60,055 nucleotides of DNA, taken from NCBI GenBank assembly GCA_947174635.1, contig CAMWJS010000013.1:1-60055 (forward strand), given 5' to 3'. This DNA comes from an uncultured Muribaculaceae bacterium. GTDB taxonomy: Bacteria > Bacteroidota > Bacteroidia > Bacteroidales > Muribaculaceae. Positions 34,379 to 42,705 of this stretch are shown piece after piece (the stretch's first letter is position 1; every line of letters begins with the position of its first letter). The position numbers and the translations under genes were made by a program. The notes beneath the pieces were generated by a model, which saw only the letters and a list, made by a program, of their open reading frames with translations, was not told the origin of the DNA and made no database searches.

Positions 34379-36055
34379 ATGAAATATTGGATAGTTTTTC
34401 TGCCGGCATTAGTCATGATGATCGGTTGTAGGCCACGGCAACACGACCAAAGGCTTGCCAATGTTGAAGCGACAATATCAAAATCGCCCAAAGAAGCATT
34501 GGCGCTTCTCGACAGTATCGACATAACAACACTTTCTGAAACTGATAGATATTATTATGATTTTCTGTCAGTCAAAGCCGGGGATAAAGCCTATATCGAG
34601 CACGCTTCCGACACGACTATTCTTAAGGTCATCGATTATTATGCCGACAAAGATGACGCTTTATATGTCGAGGCGCTATATTATGGTGGCCGTGTATATA
34701 GCGACATAGGTGACACTCCCACCGCACTCCAATATTTCCACGAGGCGCTTGACAATTTTCCGGAAGACTCTCCCGATCTTGACCTTAAGGCAAATATACT
34801 CAGCCAGACAGGCCGTTTGCTGACAAGCATCAATCTGTTTGACGAGGCCGTTCCATATATCGAAGAGGCCATTGCCATCGGCGAACAATGCAGGGACACA
34901 CTTAATATGGTCTATGACATCCAACTGTTAGGCGGCACATACCGACGGGCTCGGGAATTTAACCGCGCCGAATTATTATTATCCAAAGCATTAGATTTAA
35001 GTTCCAACCTACCGCCATCTATAAAAGCAAAATCAAGGATGGCATTAGCTGAAATAAAATTTCAACAAGGAGCAAATGATTCTGCCCTTGAATTGATTAG
35101 GAGCTCGATTGATTACGTCAGTCCAATGTCACGCAATAATGCATTAGCGTATGCTTCAGATATCTATCTTATGAAAGGAGTTCTTGATACAGCATATATT
35201 TATGCATGCGAACTGTTACATAGCCCATATTCAATCAATAAGAGTACAGCTTACCAAACTCTCCTGTCTCCAGAACTACGAAATTTAATCCCAGGAGATA
35301 CCATTGACCAATATATTTCGGGATATCGAGAATTTCTTGAAAATTATTATGACAGCAATAAGATGCAACTGGCTATAAATGAACAAAATTTTTATAACTA
35401 TCAACTGCACGAAAGAGAACGGGAAAAAGCCGAGACATTTAGCGCCCGACTTATAAAATGGATTTTCGGGATTTCTTTTTTATGTTTTATTTTAGCGGTT
35501 ACCATTCTATACTATAAAAACAAGACAAAAAAGACCTTGCTTAAACTGCATATTGCCCTTAACAACATAGACAAGCTGAATGAAAACATATCTGCGGGCA
35601 ACCACAATTTAAACTCGACCAATAATATTGAAGACGAACATGAACTCCGAGAGAAACTAAAGGATAAATTATTATCAATCTACCATAAAAATGGCGACAT
35701 GCTTCTCAGCAAAACTATTCTTGATTCGGATGTCTACAACAAACTTTTGGAACATATAAAGGATGAAAAAATTATATCACATGACGACACTTTCTGGAAA
35801 GAATTAGAGGAAACAATTATCAAGTCGTCCCCTGATTTCAAAAATAATCTTCAGTTATTAGTGCAAAGCCATTTGACCACGATAGATTATCATACTGCGT
35901 TGTTAATTAAATGCCATATTCAGCCATCACAAATGGCAATTTTATTGGGTCGCACGAGAAGCGCCATTGTATCCCGTAGAGCCACTCTATCGATTAAGAT
36001 TTTTGGAGAAAAAATAGGCACCAAAGTCATCGACCACATAATACGCTTATTATGA
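34379..36055 (+). CDS. Membrane-tethered TPR protein with C-terminal helix-turn-helix
   Basis: This 558-residue protein has a lipoprotein-like signal (MIGC, Cys17). About seven TPR-type helix pairs follow (about 25-330, for example ALYYGGRVYSDIGDTPTALQ). A membrane helix lies at about 360-382 (WIFGISFLCFILAVTILYY), then a coiled coil (about 385-430). The C-terminal domain includes CHIQPSQMAILLGRTRSAIV, shaped like a LuxR/sigma-4 helix-turn-helix. Family members of this layout sit in the inner membrane and regulate transcription from there. DNA binding is inferred. The gene has a lower G+C content than its neighbours upstream. It is followed by a strong terminator and two short secreted-protein genes that it may control. 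Confidence 0.8.
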   Translation: MKYWIVFLPALVMMIGCRPRQHDQRLANVEATISKSPKEALALLDSIDITTLSETDRYYYDFLSVKAGDKAYIEHASDTTILKVIDYYADKDDALYVEALYYGGRVYSDIGDTPTALQYFHEALDNFPEDSPDLDLKANILSQTGRLLTSINLFDEAVPYIEEAIAIGEQCRDTLNMVYDIQLLGGTYRRAREFNRAELLLSKALDLSSNLPPSIKAKSRMALAEIKFQQGANDSALELIRSSIDYVSPMSRNNALAYASDIYLMKGVLDTAYIYACELLHSPYSINKSTAYQTLLSPELRNLIPGDTIDQYISGYREFLENYYDSNKMQLAINEQNFYNYQLHEREREKAETFSARLIKWIFGISFLCFILAVTILYYKNKTKKTLLKLHIALNNIDKLNENISAGNHNLNSTNNIEDEHELREKLKDKLLSIYHKNGDMLLSKTILDSDVYNKLLEHIKDEKIISHDDTFWKELEETIIKSSPDFKNNLQLLVQSHLTTIDYHTALLIKCHIQPSQMAILLGRTRSAIVSRRATLSIKIFGEKIGTKVIDHIIRLL

Positions 36056-36068
36056 GCAGCTTCTATAG

Positions 36069-36123
36069 AATGCGGTAAAAATGCGGTATAGCTAAAAACG
36101 CATTTCCGCATTTTTTCCGCATT
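36069..36123 (+). terminator. Intrinsic terminator after the TPR-HTH gene
   Basis: The 18-base arms at 36069-36086 (AATGCGGTAAAAATGCGG) and 36106-36123 (CCGCATTTTTTCCGCATT) are inverted with one mismatch. The inner arm alone, AAAAATGCGG with CCGCATTTTT, gives a classic stem followed by T residues. Confidence 0.8.
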
Positions 36124-36194
36124 ATATTTTGCAATAGATTGGGGCTTTTATCACTAATTTTGCCACGACCCAAATGGACAAAAATATGAATTAT

Positions 36195-36587
36195 ATGAAA
36201 AGACTTTTCTGCTCCGCTTTCCTCTTAATATTATTGAATTGTATCCAGTTTCCGGTTTCTGTTTTAGCCGCGGATAGTGTGTCTTACACTGTCACTATGC
36301 AAAAAGAGCCAAACAACCAAACGGGACACAATAAACAAGAAGAACCTGAGGGACGACGTATACCCCCAAAACCGATTTACTGCACAATTAGTCCCGAAGG
36401 GATTTCTGTCACCGGACTATCGGAAGATATAATCACTTATGAAGTATGGAATGAAACATCAGAAATTTGTCTTGCATCTTTCAATGAAGAACAGGAATTC
36501 CTGAACTTCCTTTTCAGCCAATCGGGAGAATTTCAGATAACCTTCGTTACCGAAAATTATTGTATATCCGGATATATCTCAATATAA
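36195..36587 (+). CDS. Small secreted protein resembling DUF3244
   Basis: This protein of about 130 residues has a signal peptide ending near VLAADS. The body is a short immunoglobulin-like beta domain (PPKPIYCTISPEGISVTG, then ITYEVWNETSEICLASFNEE and FQITFVTENYCISGYIS), in the style of the small Bacteroidales DUF3244 proteins that accompany TPR-HTH regulators. The start at MKRLFCSAF is chosen. Two in-frame ATG codons lie 3 and 7 codons upstream, but the -7 box TAATTTTG at 36155-36162 leaves almost no leader for the first. The function is unknown. Confidence 0.6.
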   Translation: MKRLFCSAFLLILLNCIQFPVSVLAADSVSYTVTMQKEPNNQTGHNKQEEPEGRRIPPKPIYCTISPEGISVTGLSEDIITYEVWNETSEICLASFNEEQEFLNFLFSQSGEFQITFVTENYCISGYISI

Positions 36588-36621
36588 TTATTTTTTAAAT
36601 CAAACTCAAAAAAGTAACAAA

Positions 36622-36855
36622 ATGAAAAAGAAAATTATTTGTTCAGTGGCTTTTCTTGCAGCCATCATCGGAGCATCTGCAACAGTTAAATGGGTTGGCG
36701 AGTGCGGAGCAGAAGTAATAACGGTATCATACGAATATTTTATAGAAGAGCCTATAGCCAATCCTATAGAAATAGAGGAATACTATCAGGAGTTAAATCA
36801 AATCTATTGTGGGGTCAACAAAGGGCTATATCGAATCATTAGAGATGATCTATAA
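36622..36855 (+). CDS. 77-residue secreted peptide
   Basis: This is a short protein with an N-terminal signal (MKKKIICSVAFLAAIIGASA) and an acidic mature part rich in Glu, Tyr and Ile, with two cysteines. It lies 34 bases after the DUF3244-like gene and probably shares its transcript. I do not recognise a family. The signal and size recall the short exported NVEALA-type peptides of Bacteroidales, but the hallmark motif is absent. Confidence 0.6.
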   Translation: MKKKIICSVAFLAAIIGASATVKWVGECGAEVITVSYEYFIEEPIANPIEIEEYYQELNQIYCGVNKGLYRIIRDDL

Positions 36856-36921
36856 GAAAAAAAGGTATTGCAAAACTGTTAAAATGCCTCTAAACCGAAG
36901 TAAATAATAGGAACGCGATAC

Positions 36922-37041
36922 AATGCTGTTTACTTAAGGGGCGATGGCGTCTCGCCATCGTGGTATTATTCTTCGTTTCAGGAAGTTACTCTGGGACGAG
37001 ACGCCTCCGACCCAGTCAACTTCGCTTAAGTAAACAGCATT
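36922..37041. repeat. Nested palindromic repeat element, copy 4 (variant ends)
   Basis: A perfect 17-base inverted pair, AATGCTGTTTACTTAAG (36922-36938) and CTTAAGTAAACAGCATT (37025-37041), encloses the hairpin CGATGGCG-TCT-CGCCATCG (36942-36960) and a second weaker one (CTGGG ... CCCAG). The right flank continues GCGTCCATACAAATTT, like the inner boundary of copies 1 and 3. It fills the space 36856-37108. Confidence 0.7.
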
Positions 37042-37108
37042 CTATAGCGTCCATACAAATTTACCCCATATATTATTCGTCATACAACTCCCTAATAATC
37101 ACATCTTT

Positions 37109-37939
37109 ATGAAAGGAATTTATTTTATAATATTTACACTAATCGGAATTTGTGCTCATAGTCAGATCTTTGAAGGAGAATACGGCAACAGGCCTGCCCG
37201 AATGCCTGAGAAATTGCCACTTGACACAAGTTATATTGAATGTATCTATTCATACAATGTCTATGACCCTGTAATAGATGAAAATGAAGAGTCATACCAG
37301 ATACTTGAAATAGGAAAGAACAAAAGCAAATTCGCTTCCTACGGGTATTATCGAATTGATTCAATAATCAGGAACGATTATCCTAACAGTCTGACATTGG
37401 CCCAATATGGCAACCTAAGTATAGCGAATAAACCGAAGCCGGGGTCAGTAATAAAAGATTTGAAATCAGGCTCACTTGAATCAATCGGAAGGATTTTCAT
37501 GGATACTTACATCTATGAGGAACCTTTCCCTCAGATGCAATGGAAACTTGGAGAGGAAACGCAAGAAATATGCGGATACAGATGCAATAAGGCGACTACA
37601 ACATTCCGTGGACGCAATTGGACGGCATGGTATTGCGATATACCGGTCAGCAACGGACCTTGGAAATTCGGCAATCTGCCGGGTCTGATTTTAAAAGTCG
37701 AAGATGACAGCCGGGAACATGTTTTCAATGCCGTCAGTATAAGGAACAGCAATAATCTTATCTTCCTGTACAAACGGAACTATGTAAAGACAACACGTGA
37801 AAAGTTCGACAAAGCTCTTTCAGATTACAAACTTAATCCCGGCAATTTTGTCGCAGGCTCACCTGTTTTACTAAAGAATAAAAACGGCAAACCTGTTCCA
37901 AACAACCGCATGTTCTTCAATCCGATTGAAAAAGAATAG
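37109..37939 (+). CDS. GLPGLI-family secreted protein
   Basis: This 276-residue protein has a signal peptide (about 1-18, ending CAHSQ) and the family signature region GPWKFGNLPGLILKVEDD, plus the preceding CGYRCNKATTTFRGRNWTAW, with the paired cysteines and tryptophan typical of GLPGLI proteins. The molecular function is unknown. These genes commonly sit next to a gene for an outer-membrane barrel with a carboxypeptidase-regulatory-like domain, as here, 18 bases downstream, so the two likely work together at the outer membrane. Confidence 0.88.
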   Translation: MKGIYFIIFTLIGICAHSQIFEGEYGNRPARMPEKLPLDTSYIECIYSYNVYDPVIDENEESYQILEIGKNKSKFASYGYYRIDSIIRNDYPNSLTLAQYGNLSIANKPKPGSVIKDLKSGSLESIGRIFMDTYIYEEPFPQMQWKLGEETQEICGYRCNKATTTFRGRNWTAWYCDIPVSNGPWKFGNLPGLILKVEDDSREHVFNAVSIRNSNNLIFLYKRNYVKTTREKFDKALSDYKLNPGNFVAGSPVLLKNKNGKPVPNNRMFFNPIEKE

Positions 37940-37957
37940 AATAACACCTGAATTATT

Positions 37958-40582
37958 TTGAAGAAATACTTACTGATACTGTTTTGTCTTATTCCGTATT
38001 TTGCTGCCGGGCAATCGGCAGCTACGACCGGCACGGTCGTTCTCTCAGGCACGATAAAGGAACGCAACGGGGAGCCAATGCCCGGTGTTATCGTCACGGT
38101 AAAAAACGGAGACGGGAAAAACGTCGCCTACACTTCAACCAATTCCGCAGGCGCTTTCTCTCTCTCCTATCCTGAATCGCTGACCGATGGCACTGTCAAT
38201 TTCTCATGCATAGGCTATGGGGGTCTCGTCATACCATTAGGCAAATTCAAAAACAATTCTGACTATATACTGACAGAAGAAGCCTTTACATTGAAGGAGG
38301 TGACAGTGAAAGTGCCTCCGATAAGCGCCCGAGGCGACACGCTGACCTACGATGTCAACTCATTTCGCAACGCCTCCGACCGCTCGATCGAGGATATCAT
38401 AAAGAAGCTGCCGGGCATCAGGGTAGCCGATGACGGGCGCATCTATTACAACGGGGAGTCAATCAACAAATTTTACATCGAGGGACTCGACCTCTTGTCA
38501 GGCCGCTACGCCCTGGCTACCCGCAACATCTCACCGGAAGATGTGGTGTCAGTAAATATCTATGAGAACCATCAACCAAAGAAGGTGCTCCGCGACATCA
38601 AATTCAGCGACAAAGCCGCCCTCAACCTTAAGCTGAAGAAGAAAAGCATGCTACGCCCGATAGGTTACGTCAAGGGGGGCACGGGCATTGACGCCGACAG
38701 AAATACGCTCTGGATGGGCGAACTTTTCAGCATGCTGATATCGCCCCACACGCAGCTTCTATTATCGGCAAAAGGCAACAATACAGGTGATTTATATGGC
38801 AGCGAGACAAAATCACTGACCGACGGAGGCAACTCAGAACGAACCACCGCCTCCGGAATATATTCCGACACCCCTTTCGGCAGCGCCCCGATATCATCAA
38901 CAAGATATTACGACAACCAATCGGCGTCAGCATCGGCCAATGCACTGACTCATATAGGCAAAAACTCCACTCTCAATTTTGTGGCCGATTACACCGATGA
39001 CAGTTTTGAATATTCCAACGGCCGGTCGGTCACCTACGCAACAGGCGAAGGCGAGAATGTGGAAATCAGCGAAGCTACCGTCTCGGAGCCTCATCTGCGC
39101 GAGGCAAAGTTCGGCCTCAACCTCGAGAACAATGCCGATGGAAAATATATTTCCAACAAGCTGTCATTCACGGGGCATTTCACGTCAAACGGCTACAGCA
39201 TCAATGACGGTATTACAACCGGTCAGGCCGTCAAGACGCGCGACTACAACGTGAGCAACAAATTCGAAGGAATATTCAGGGTGTCACGCCACGTGTTTGA
39301 GATCAAATCTGACACCCGGGTCGGCACCACTCCCCTGTCACGGCTTACGGCCACTGCCGACGGCCGCGATATTGTCTCGCAGAATGTCACAGGCCGCCAC
39401 ATACGCAACCATGAGGATTTCGGTCACTCGTGGATACTCAACTCCCGCTCGCACATCGGTGTCAACACCGCTTTCGATTTCGAATACGATACGTTCAAAT
39501 CAACCGATCTCATGCAGCCTCAGGGTAAAAGCAACGACGTCAGCGGATATAAGATAACGACCGATATAGAGCCGTATTACCAATATAAATCGGCCGGCGG
39601 CGTGCTTCTCAACATCTCCATTCCTATGACTCTTGACAACCTCAGATATGTCAACCGGCTTGATGACGCGCGCTACCCTACCGATCGCTTCAACGTCAAA
39701 TTCAAGGCGAGCGTCAACTACACCACCCCTTTCAACCTGAAAACAGCACTGTCAGTAGGGCGCAACAGCCGTCTTGGCGATATTGCCGACTATATTGTAA
39801 ATCCGGTATTCGTCACTTTCCGCCAGAGCAACGTATTGGGCTCTGGCAGCCTCAACGAGCGCAACAACTGGTATGCCCGCTGCAACCTCTCCCACCGCAA
39901 TGCCATCGAGGGAATTTTCTCGGCGGCGTCATTGATGTTCATGCGCACCAGCTCCAACCGCATGGGCAGCCTCGACATCAACGCCGGTGACGACATCACA
40001 TCCTCATACAAAAGAATCGACAACAAAACCGATATCTTTAACGGTAATGTCTCGATATCAAAGAAAATTTTCAGCTGGAACACCTCCTTCTCCCTTGAAG
40101 GCAACTATGAATTGCTCCGTAAAGACCTTATGCGCCAGAGCCATGCCGTCGGAATGAACATGAGCAGCTATAGCGGCCGTTTCGGCATCAACAGCAATCC
40201 GCTGGGCAATTATCTGATAATGGACCTCGATGTCAAATACTCCTATTCCGTACAAAAAGTAGAGAGCTTCGGCCTCGACAACCACACCAGCCAGACCTCC
40301 TTGAACCTTTCGCTGGCGACGCATCCGGTCAAGAACCTCGAAATCAGCACAGCGGGGTATCTCAACCGCAGCGATGTCGGCAACGACATCTATAAAAGCA
40401 GCCTGTTTCTCGACGCAAACATAAGATACTCGCACTCCCCCTTCGACATCGAACTTTCAGCACGCAATCTTACTAATACTCGCCACTACAGCTATTCATA
40501 CATCAAGGACACCGACATCTACCGGTACTCATTCCGTCTGCGCCCGCTCGAACTACTCCTCTCCATCAAATATTCCTTCTGA
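37958..40582 (+). CDS. TonB-receptor-like outer membrane barrel protein, TTG start
   Basis: This 874-residue protein has a signal peptide (about 1-19, ending AAGQS) and a carboxypeptidase-regulatory-like domain (about 28-110, LSGTIKERNGEPMPGVIVTV). A plug-like segment follows (ISARGDTLTYDVNSFRN, IEDIIKKLPGIRVADDGRIY), then a large beta-barrel ending LLLSIKYSF with a terminal aromatic residue. The first in-frame codon that includes the full signal peptide is TTG at 37958, 18 bases after the GLPGLI stop, and no ATG is available before residue 60. It belongs to the barrel proteins paired with GLPGLI genes. The substrate is unknown. Confidence 0.88.
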   Translation: MKKYLLILFCLIPYFAAGQSAATTGTVVLSGTIKERNGEPMPGVIVTVKNGDGKNVAYTSTNSAGAFSLSYPESLTDGTVNFSCIGYGGLVIPLGKFKNNSDYILTEEAFTLKEVTVKVPPISARGDTLTYDVNSFRNASDRSIEDIIKKLPGIRVADDGRIYYNGESINKFYIEGLDLLSGRYALATRNISPEDVVSVNIYENHQPKKVLRDIKFSDKAALNLKLKKKSMLRPIGYVKGGTGIDADRNTLWMGELFSMLISPHTQLLLSAKGNNTGDLYGSETKSLTDGGNSERTTASGIYSDTPFGSAPISSTRYYDNQSASASANALTHIGKNSTLNFVADYTDDSFEYSNGRSVTYATGEGENVEISEATVSEPHLREAKFGLNLENNADGKYISNKLSFTGHFTSNGYSINDGITTGQAVKTRDYNVSNKFEGIFRVSRHVFEIKSDTRVGTTPLSRLTATADGRDIVSQNVTGRHIRNHEDFGHSWILNSRSHIGVNTAFDFEYDTFKSTDLMQPQGKSNDVSGYKITTDIEPYYQYKSAGGVLLNISIPMTLDNLRYVNRLDDARYPTDRFNVKFKASVNYTTPFNLKTALSVGRNSRLGDIADYIVNPVFVTFRQSNVLGSGSLNERNNWYARCNLSHRNAIEGIFSAASLMFMRTSSNRMGSLDINAGDDITSSYKRIDNKTDIFNGNVSISKKIFSWNTSFSLEGNYELLRKDLMRQSHAVGMNMSSYSGRFGINSNPLGNYLIMDLDVKYSYSVQKVESFGLDNHTSQTSLNLSLATHPVKNLEISTAGYLNRSDVGNDIYKSSLFLDANIRYSHSPFDIELSARNLTNTRHYSYSYIKDTDIYRYSFRLRPLELLLSIKYSF

Positions 40583-40648
40583 AAGATTATCTAAAAACTC
40601 TAATATTCAGACAGGAAAACAATAAGTTATCTAAAACATACCATAAAC

Positions 40649-40687
40649 AGCAAGGAGGAACCCGGAATTACCGGACTCCTCCTTGCT
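40649..40687. terminator. Hairpin between convergent genes
   Basis: AGCAAGGAGGA (40649-40659) and TCCTCCTTGCT (40677-40687) form a perfect 11-pair stem. The loop itself contains CCGG and CCGG arms. It lies between the ends of the barrel gene and the opposing lipoprotein gene, so it could serve both, though neither side has a strong T run. Confidence 0.6.
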
Positions 40688-40713
40688 GATAAATGATGGG
40701 GTACAGACTTCTA

Positions 40714-41142
40714 TTAAAGGAAATCTTCCATGCTCATGCCAGTGCTGTCGGTAATTTTCTTTACCACTTTCATCAATTTTTCTCCGTTAGCTGCGCCAAG
40801 GTCTTCAACATCGGCATTTTCGACAATATTCATGGCTTCTTCCATATATTTATATTTGCCCACGATTTTTTCAGATTTTTCCTGAAGCTTTTTGATTTTG
40901 TCACTATCGCCACTATTTACAGCTTCCTGAGCTTCTTTAACTATGGGGAGAACCTCATCGAATGCCGCATCGGCATAATCAAGAAGCGTAGAGTAATCAG
41001 CTTCTGCCAGTTTGTCGCCATTGTTGTATTTTTCGATGATTTTGCCTACGCTTTCGTTGCTGGGACCGCTGCCGCAAGAGGTTAGCACTGTCATTGATAC
41101 GATTACTGCGAGTGCAAAGAGAGTTGAAAATAACTTTTTCAT
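40714..41142 (-). CDS. Small helical lipoprotein, paralogue 1
   Basis: This 142-residue lipoprotein has a signal ending LTSC (Cys23) and a helical, charged mature part (GKIIEKYNNGDKLAEADYST, then helices rich in Glu and Lys). It shares the pattern KII-KYN-G followed by DY--LLDYAD with the neighbouring 41230-41745 gene, so the two are related. No known domain is recognised. It is probably attached to the periplasmic side of a membrane. Confidence 0.75.
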   Translation of the reverse strand: MKKLFSTLFALAVIVSMTVLTSCGSGPSNESVGKIIEKYNNGDKLAEADYSTLLDYADAAFDEVLPIVKEAQEAVNSGDSDKIKKLQEKSEKIVGKYKYMEEAMNIVENADVEDLGAANGEKLMKVVKKITDSTGMSMEDFL

Positions 41143-41229
41143 TGTTTGTAATTTTAATTGGTTTATAAATAGGTTATTATAGTTTGTGCTGTATAAATAT
41201 CATTCTTCCATACATGAAATGAAAGCGGG

Positions 41230-41745
41230 TCATTTCTTGCCGATTTGGTCGTAGCTGAGCACAAGAGCTTCGAAGCGTGCGCGGTTGTCGTCGTTCAACG
41301 GCACAAGACCGCCCTCGGTCTTTTCGAGAGCCGCCGCCTGATACAGTATCTGTATCAGTTCCGCATTGTAGGGATATTGTTTTTCCACCTCCTGAACTGC
41401 ACTTTCTGCAGCATCGCGCTGTGTTTTTTCATCAGAAGCCATCGCGGCAAGATTTTCTGCTGTCAAAGATAAGTAAATTTCCGCATATTCCAAAGCGTCG
41501 GCATAGTCAATATTGTTGATAGCAGGGCCTTGATTGAATTTTGCTATTATTTTGGCAGCCTTTTCGTTATCGGGCACGGGAACCTCGGTTAGCTCGTCGC
41601 CGGGAACGGTCTTGTCGGTTTCACCGGGAGTGGTCTGCTCCTGCTGTTCGGAATTATCCTTGTTGTCCGACTTTTTGCCGATAAGGTCGCAGCTCGTGAA
41701 GAGAGCCGGCAACATTATCGCCATAACAACTAATGTCTTTTTCAT
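41230..41745 (-). CDS. Small helical lipoprotein, paralogue 2
   Basis: This 171-residue lipoprotein has lipobox FTSC (Cys19) and a long polar linker rich in Glu, Thr and Pro (about 22-58). Its helical domain, AAKIIAKFNQGPAINNIDYA then LEYAEIYLSLTAENL, resembles the 40714-41142 protein. The function is unknown. Its upstream side abuts the prophage end, so its native promoter may have been altered by the insertion. Confidence 0.75.
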   Translation of the reverse strand: MKKTLVVMAIMLPALFTSCDLIGKKSDNKDNSEQQEQTTPGETDKTVPGDELTEVPVPDNEKAAKIIAKFNQGPAINNIDYADALEYAEIYLSLTAENLAAMASDEKTQRDAAESAVQEVEKQYPYNAELIQILYQAAALEKTEGGLVPLNDDNRARFEALVLSYDQIGKK

Positions 41746-41773
41746 AAATTATATTTTTATTTTTATAATCGCG

Positions 41774-41812
41774 AAAACGAAACGTGCAACTTTCAAAAAC
41801 GAAACGAGCAAA
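41774..41812. repeat. 22-base-spaced direct repeats at the prophage edge
   Basis: AAAACGAAACGTGCAAC (41774-41790) and AAAACGAAACGAGCAAAAC (starting 41796) repeat at a 22-base interval, two helical turns. Repeated short sites containing CGAAA at the termini are what transposable phages use for transposase binding. Confidence 0.5.
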
Positions 41813-41871
41813 ACTTCTCTTTTTTCGCTTCCTTTTTTCTCTTGCTCTTTCGACCGCTTAAAAATCAATTA

Positions 41872-41914
41872 AACGCTGATTAAAATCCTTTGAAATTGGC
41901 TTAAAATCAGCGTT
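41872..41914. terminator. Terminator downstream of the phage modification genes
   Basis: AACGCTGATT (41872-41881) and AATCAGCGTT (41905-41914) pair perfectly. T-rich sequence follows in both directions (ATTTTTATGCCTTTTTG on the plus side). It lies about 95 bases after the end of the thymidylate-synthase-family gene. Confidence 0.65.
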
Positions 41915-41931
41915 ATTTTTATGCCTTTTTG

Positions 41932-41963
41932 TTTGGTCAAGTCAGCAAATTTTCGTACCTTTG
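41932..41963 (+). promoter_or_regulatory. Consensus promoter facing into the phage 3' end
   Basis: TTTG (41932-41935), 20 bases, TACCTTTG (41956-41963) on the plus strand. It points into the 3' end of the thymidylate-synthase-family gene, antisense to it. No plus-strand gene follows. Confidence 0.45.
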
Positions 41964-42008
41964 AGATAGTTAACTTGGCCTTGTTTGTTCTGACTTTCGC
42001 GCCTGTTT

Positions 42009-42653
42009 TCAGACGTTCAGGTCAAACCTCACAACTTCATTTCCGGCCAAAAGTTCGCGCGTTCTCTCTACGTTGTTAGCGTAAATATGAACGTTTCCCA
42101 GATTCAGCGTTATAGACTTCAAAGGCGCTTCGATTTGTCGCGCTATCAAATATAAATGGTAAATATCAGCTGGCAAACCTAAGTTTGCGTCGCTGCTTCT
42201 CTGATAGGCTGACAAAACGAGTTCGCCATCATCGAGCTGGAATTGAATGAGGCTTAAGCAAGGTGCTTGGTTGGTTTCCGCACCCGTTGATCCTAAGAAC
42301 AGCACATAATTTTTGCTGCTCCGTTTTTCCCGGTTAATCTGCTCAATCAAAGCCGGCAACTTTTCAAAATAGGTCGGATAACTGTTAATTAGGATTTGGC
42401 CGCAATAATCCCACCAATTTATCCCGGCTTCTCTGTACTTTGTCAGGTCTCTTTCTCCGGCCATAAACAGGCTTAATTCGTTGCGCAGTTTCTTGCGTGC
42501 AATGTTGTGTCCCTCGAATATCTCCAGCAAGTCCAGAGGCGACAAATGCAGCTGCTCATTGAGCAAATACATTATGTCGCCTTTTTTATTGCTTTGTCGT
42601 TTGCCGTGCTGCAATATCTTGCTGAGCATAGCGTAATATTTGTTTCGTGTCAT
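42009..42653 (-). CDS. Thymidylate synthase-family enzyme, probable dCMP hydroxymethylase
   Basis: This 214-residue protein aligns by eye along its whole length with thymidylate synthase. It has YYAMLSKILQHG, the E-containing LRNELSLFMAGERD and INWWDYCG. Catalytic Cys132 is in QAPCLSLIQF and the phosphate-binding motif in YQRSSDANLGLP. The late His-Tyr pair is in NVHIY. At the position of the dUMP-selecting Asn (31 residues after Cys in E. coli ThyA) it has Asp163 in GLPADIY. T4 dCMP hydroxymethylase has Asp there at the same spacing, so the substrate is probably dCMP. The start at MTRNKYYAML is chosen; 22 codons upstream are not family sequence. It sits beside a DNA methylase, which fits phage DNA modification. 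Confidence 0.85.
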   Translation of the reverse strand: MTRNKYYAMLSKILQHGKRQSNKKGDIMYLLNEQLHLSPLDLLEIFEGHNIARKKLRNELSLFMAGERDLTKYREAGINWWDYCGQILINSYPTYFEKLPALIEQINREKRSSKNYVLFLGSTGAETNQAPCLSLIQFQLDDGELVLSAYQRSSDANLGLPADIYHLYLIARQIEAPLKSITLNLGNVHIYANNVERTRELLAGNEVVRFDLNV

Positions 42654-42705
42654 TCGGCGCGAATTTAGGCCGTTTCTGTGAGTTCTGGGGCATTTCCTCG
42701 GCTGT

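Noticed and set aside
10825-37041. Palindromic repeats as intact insertion sequences
   Set aside because: None of the copies contains a transposase gene or is longer than about 170 bases.
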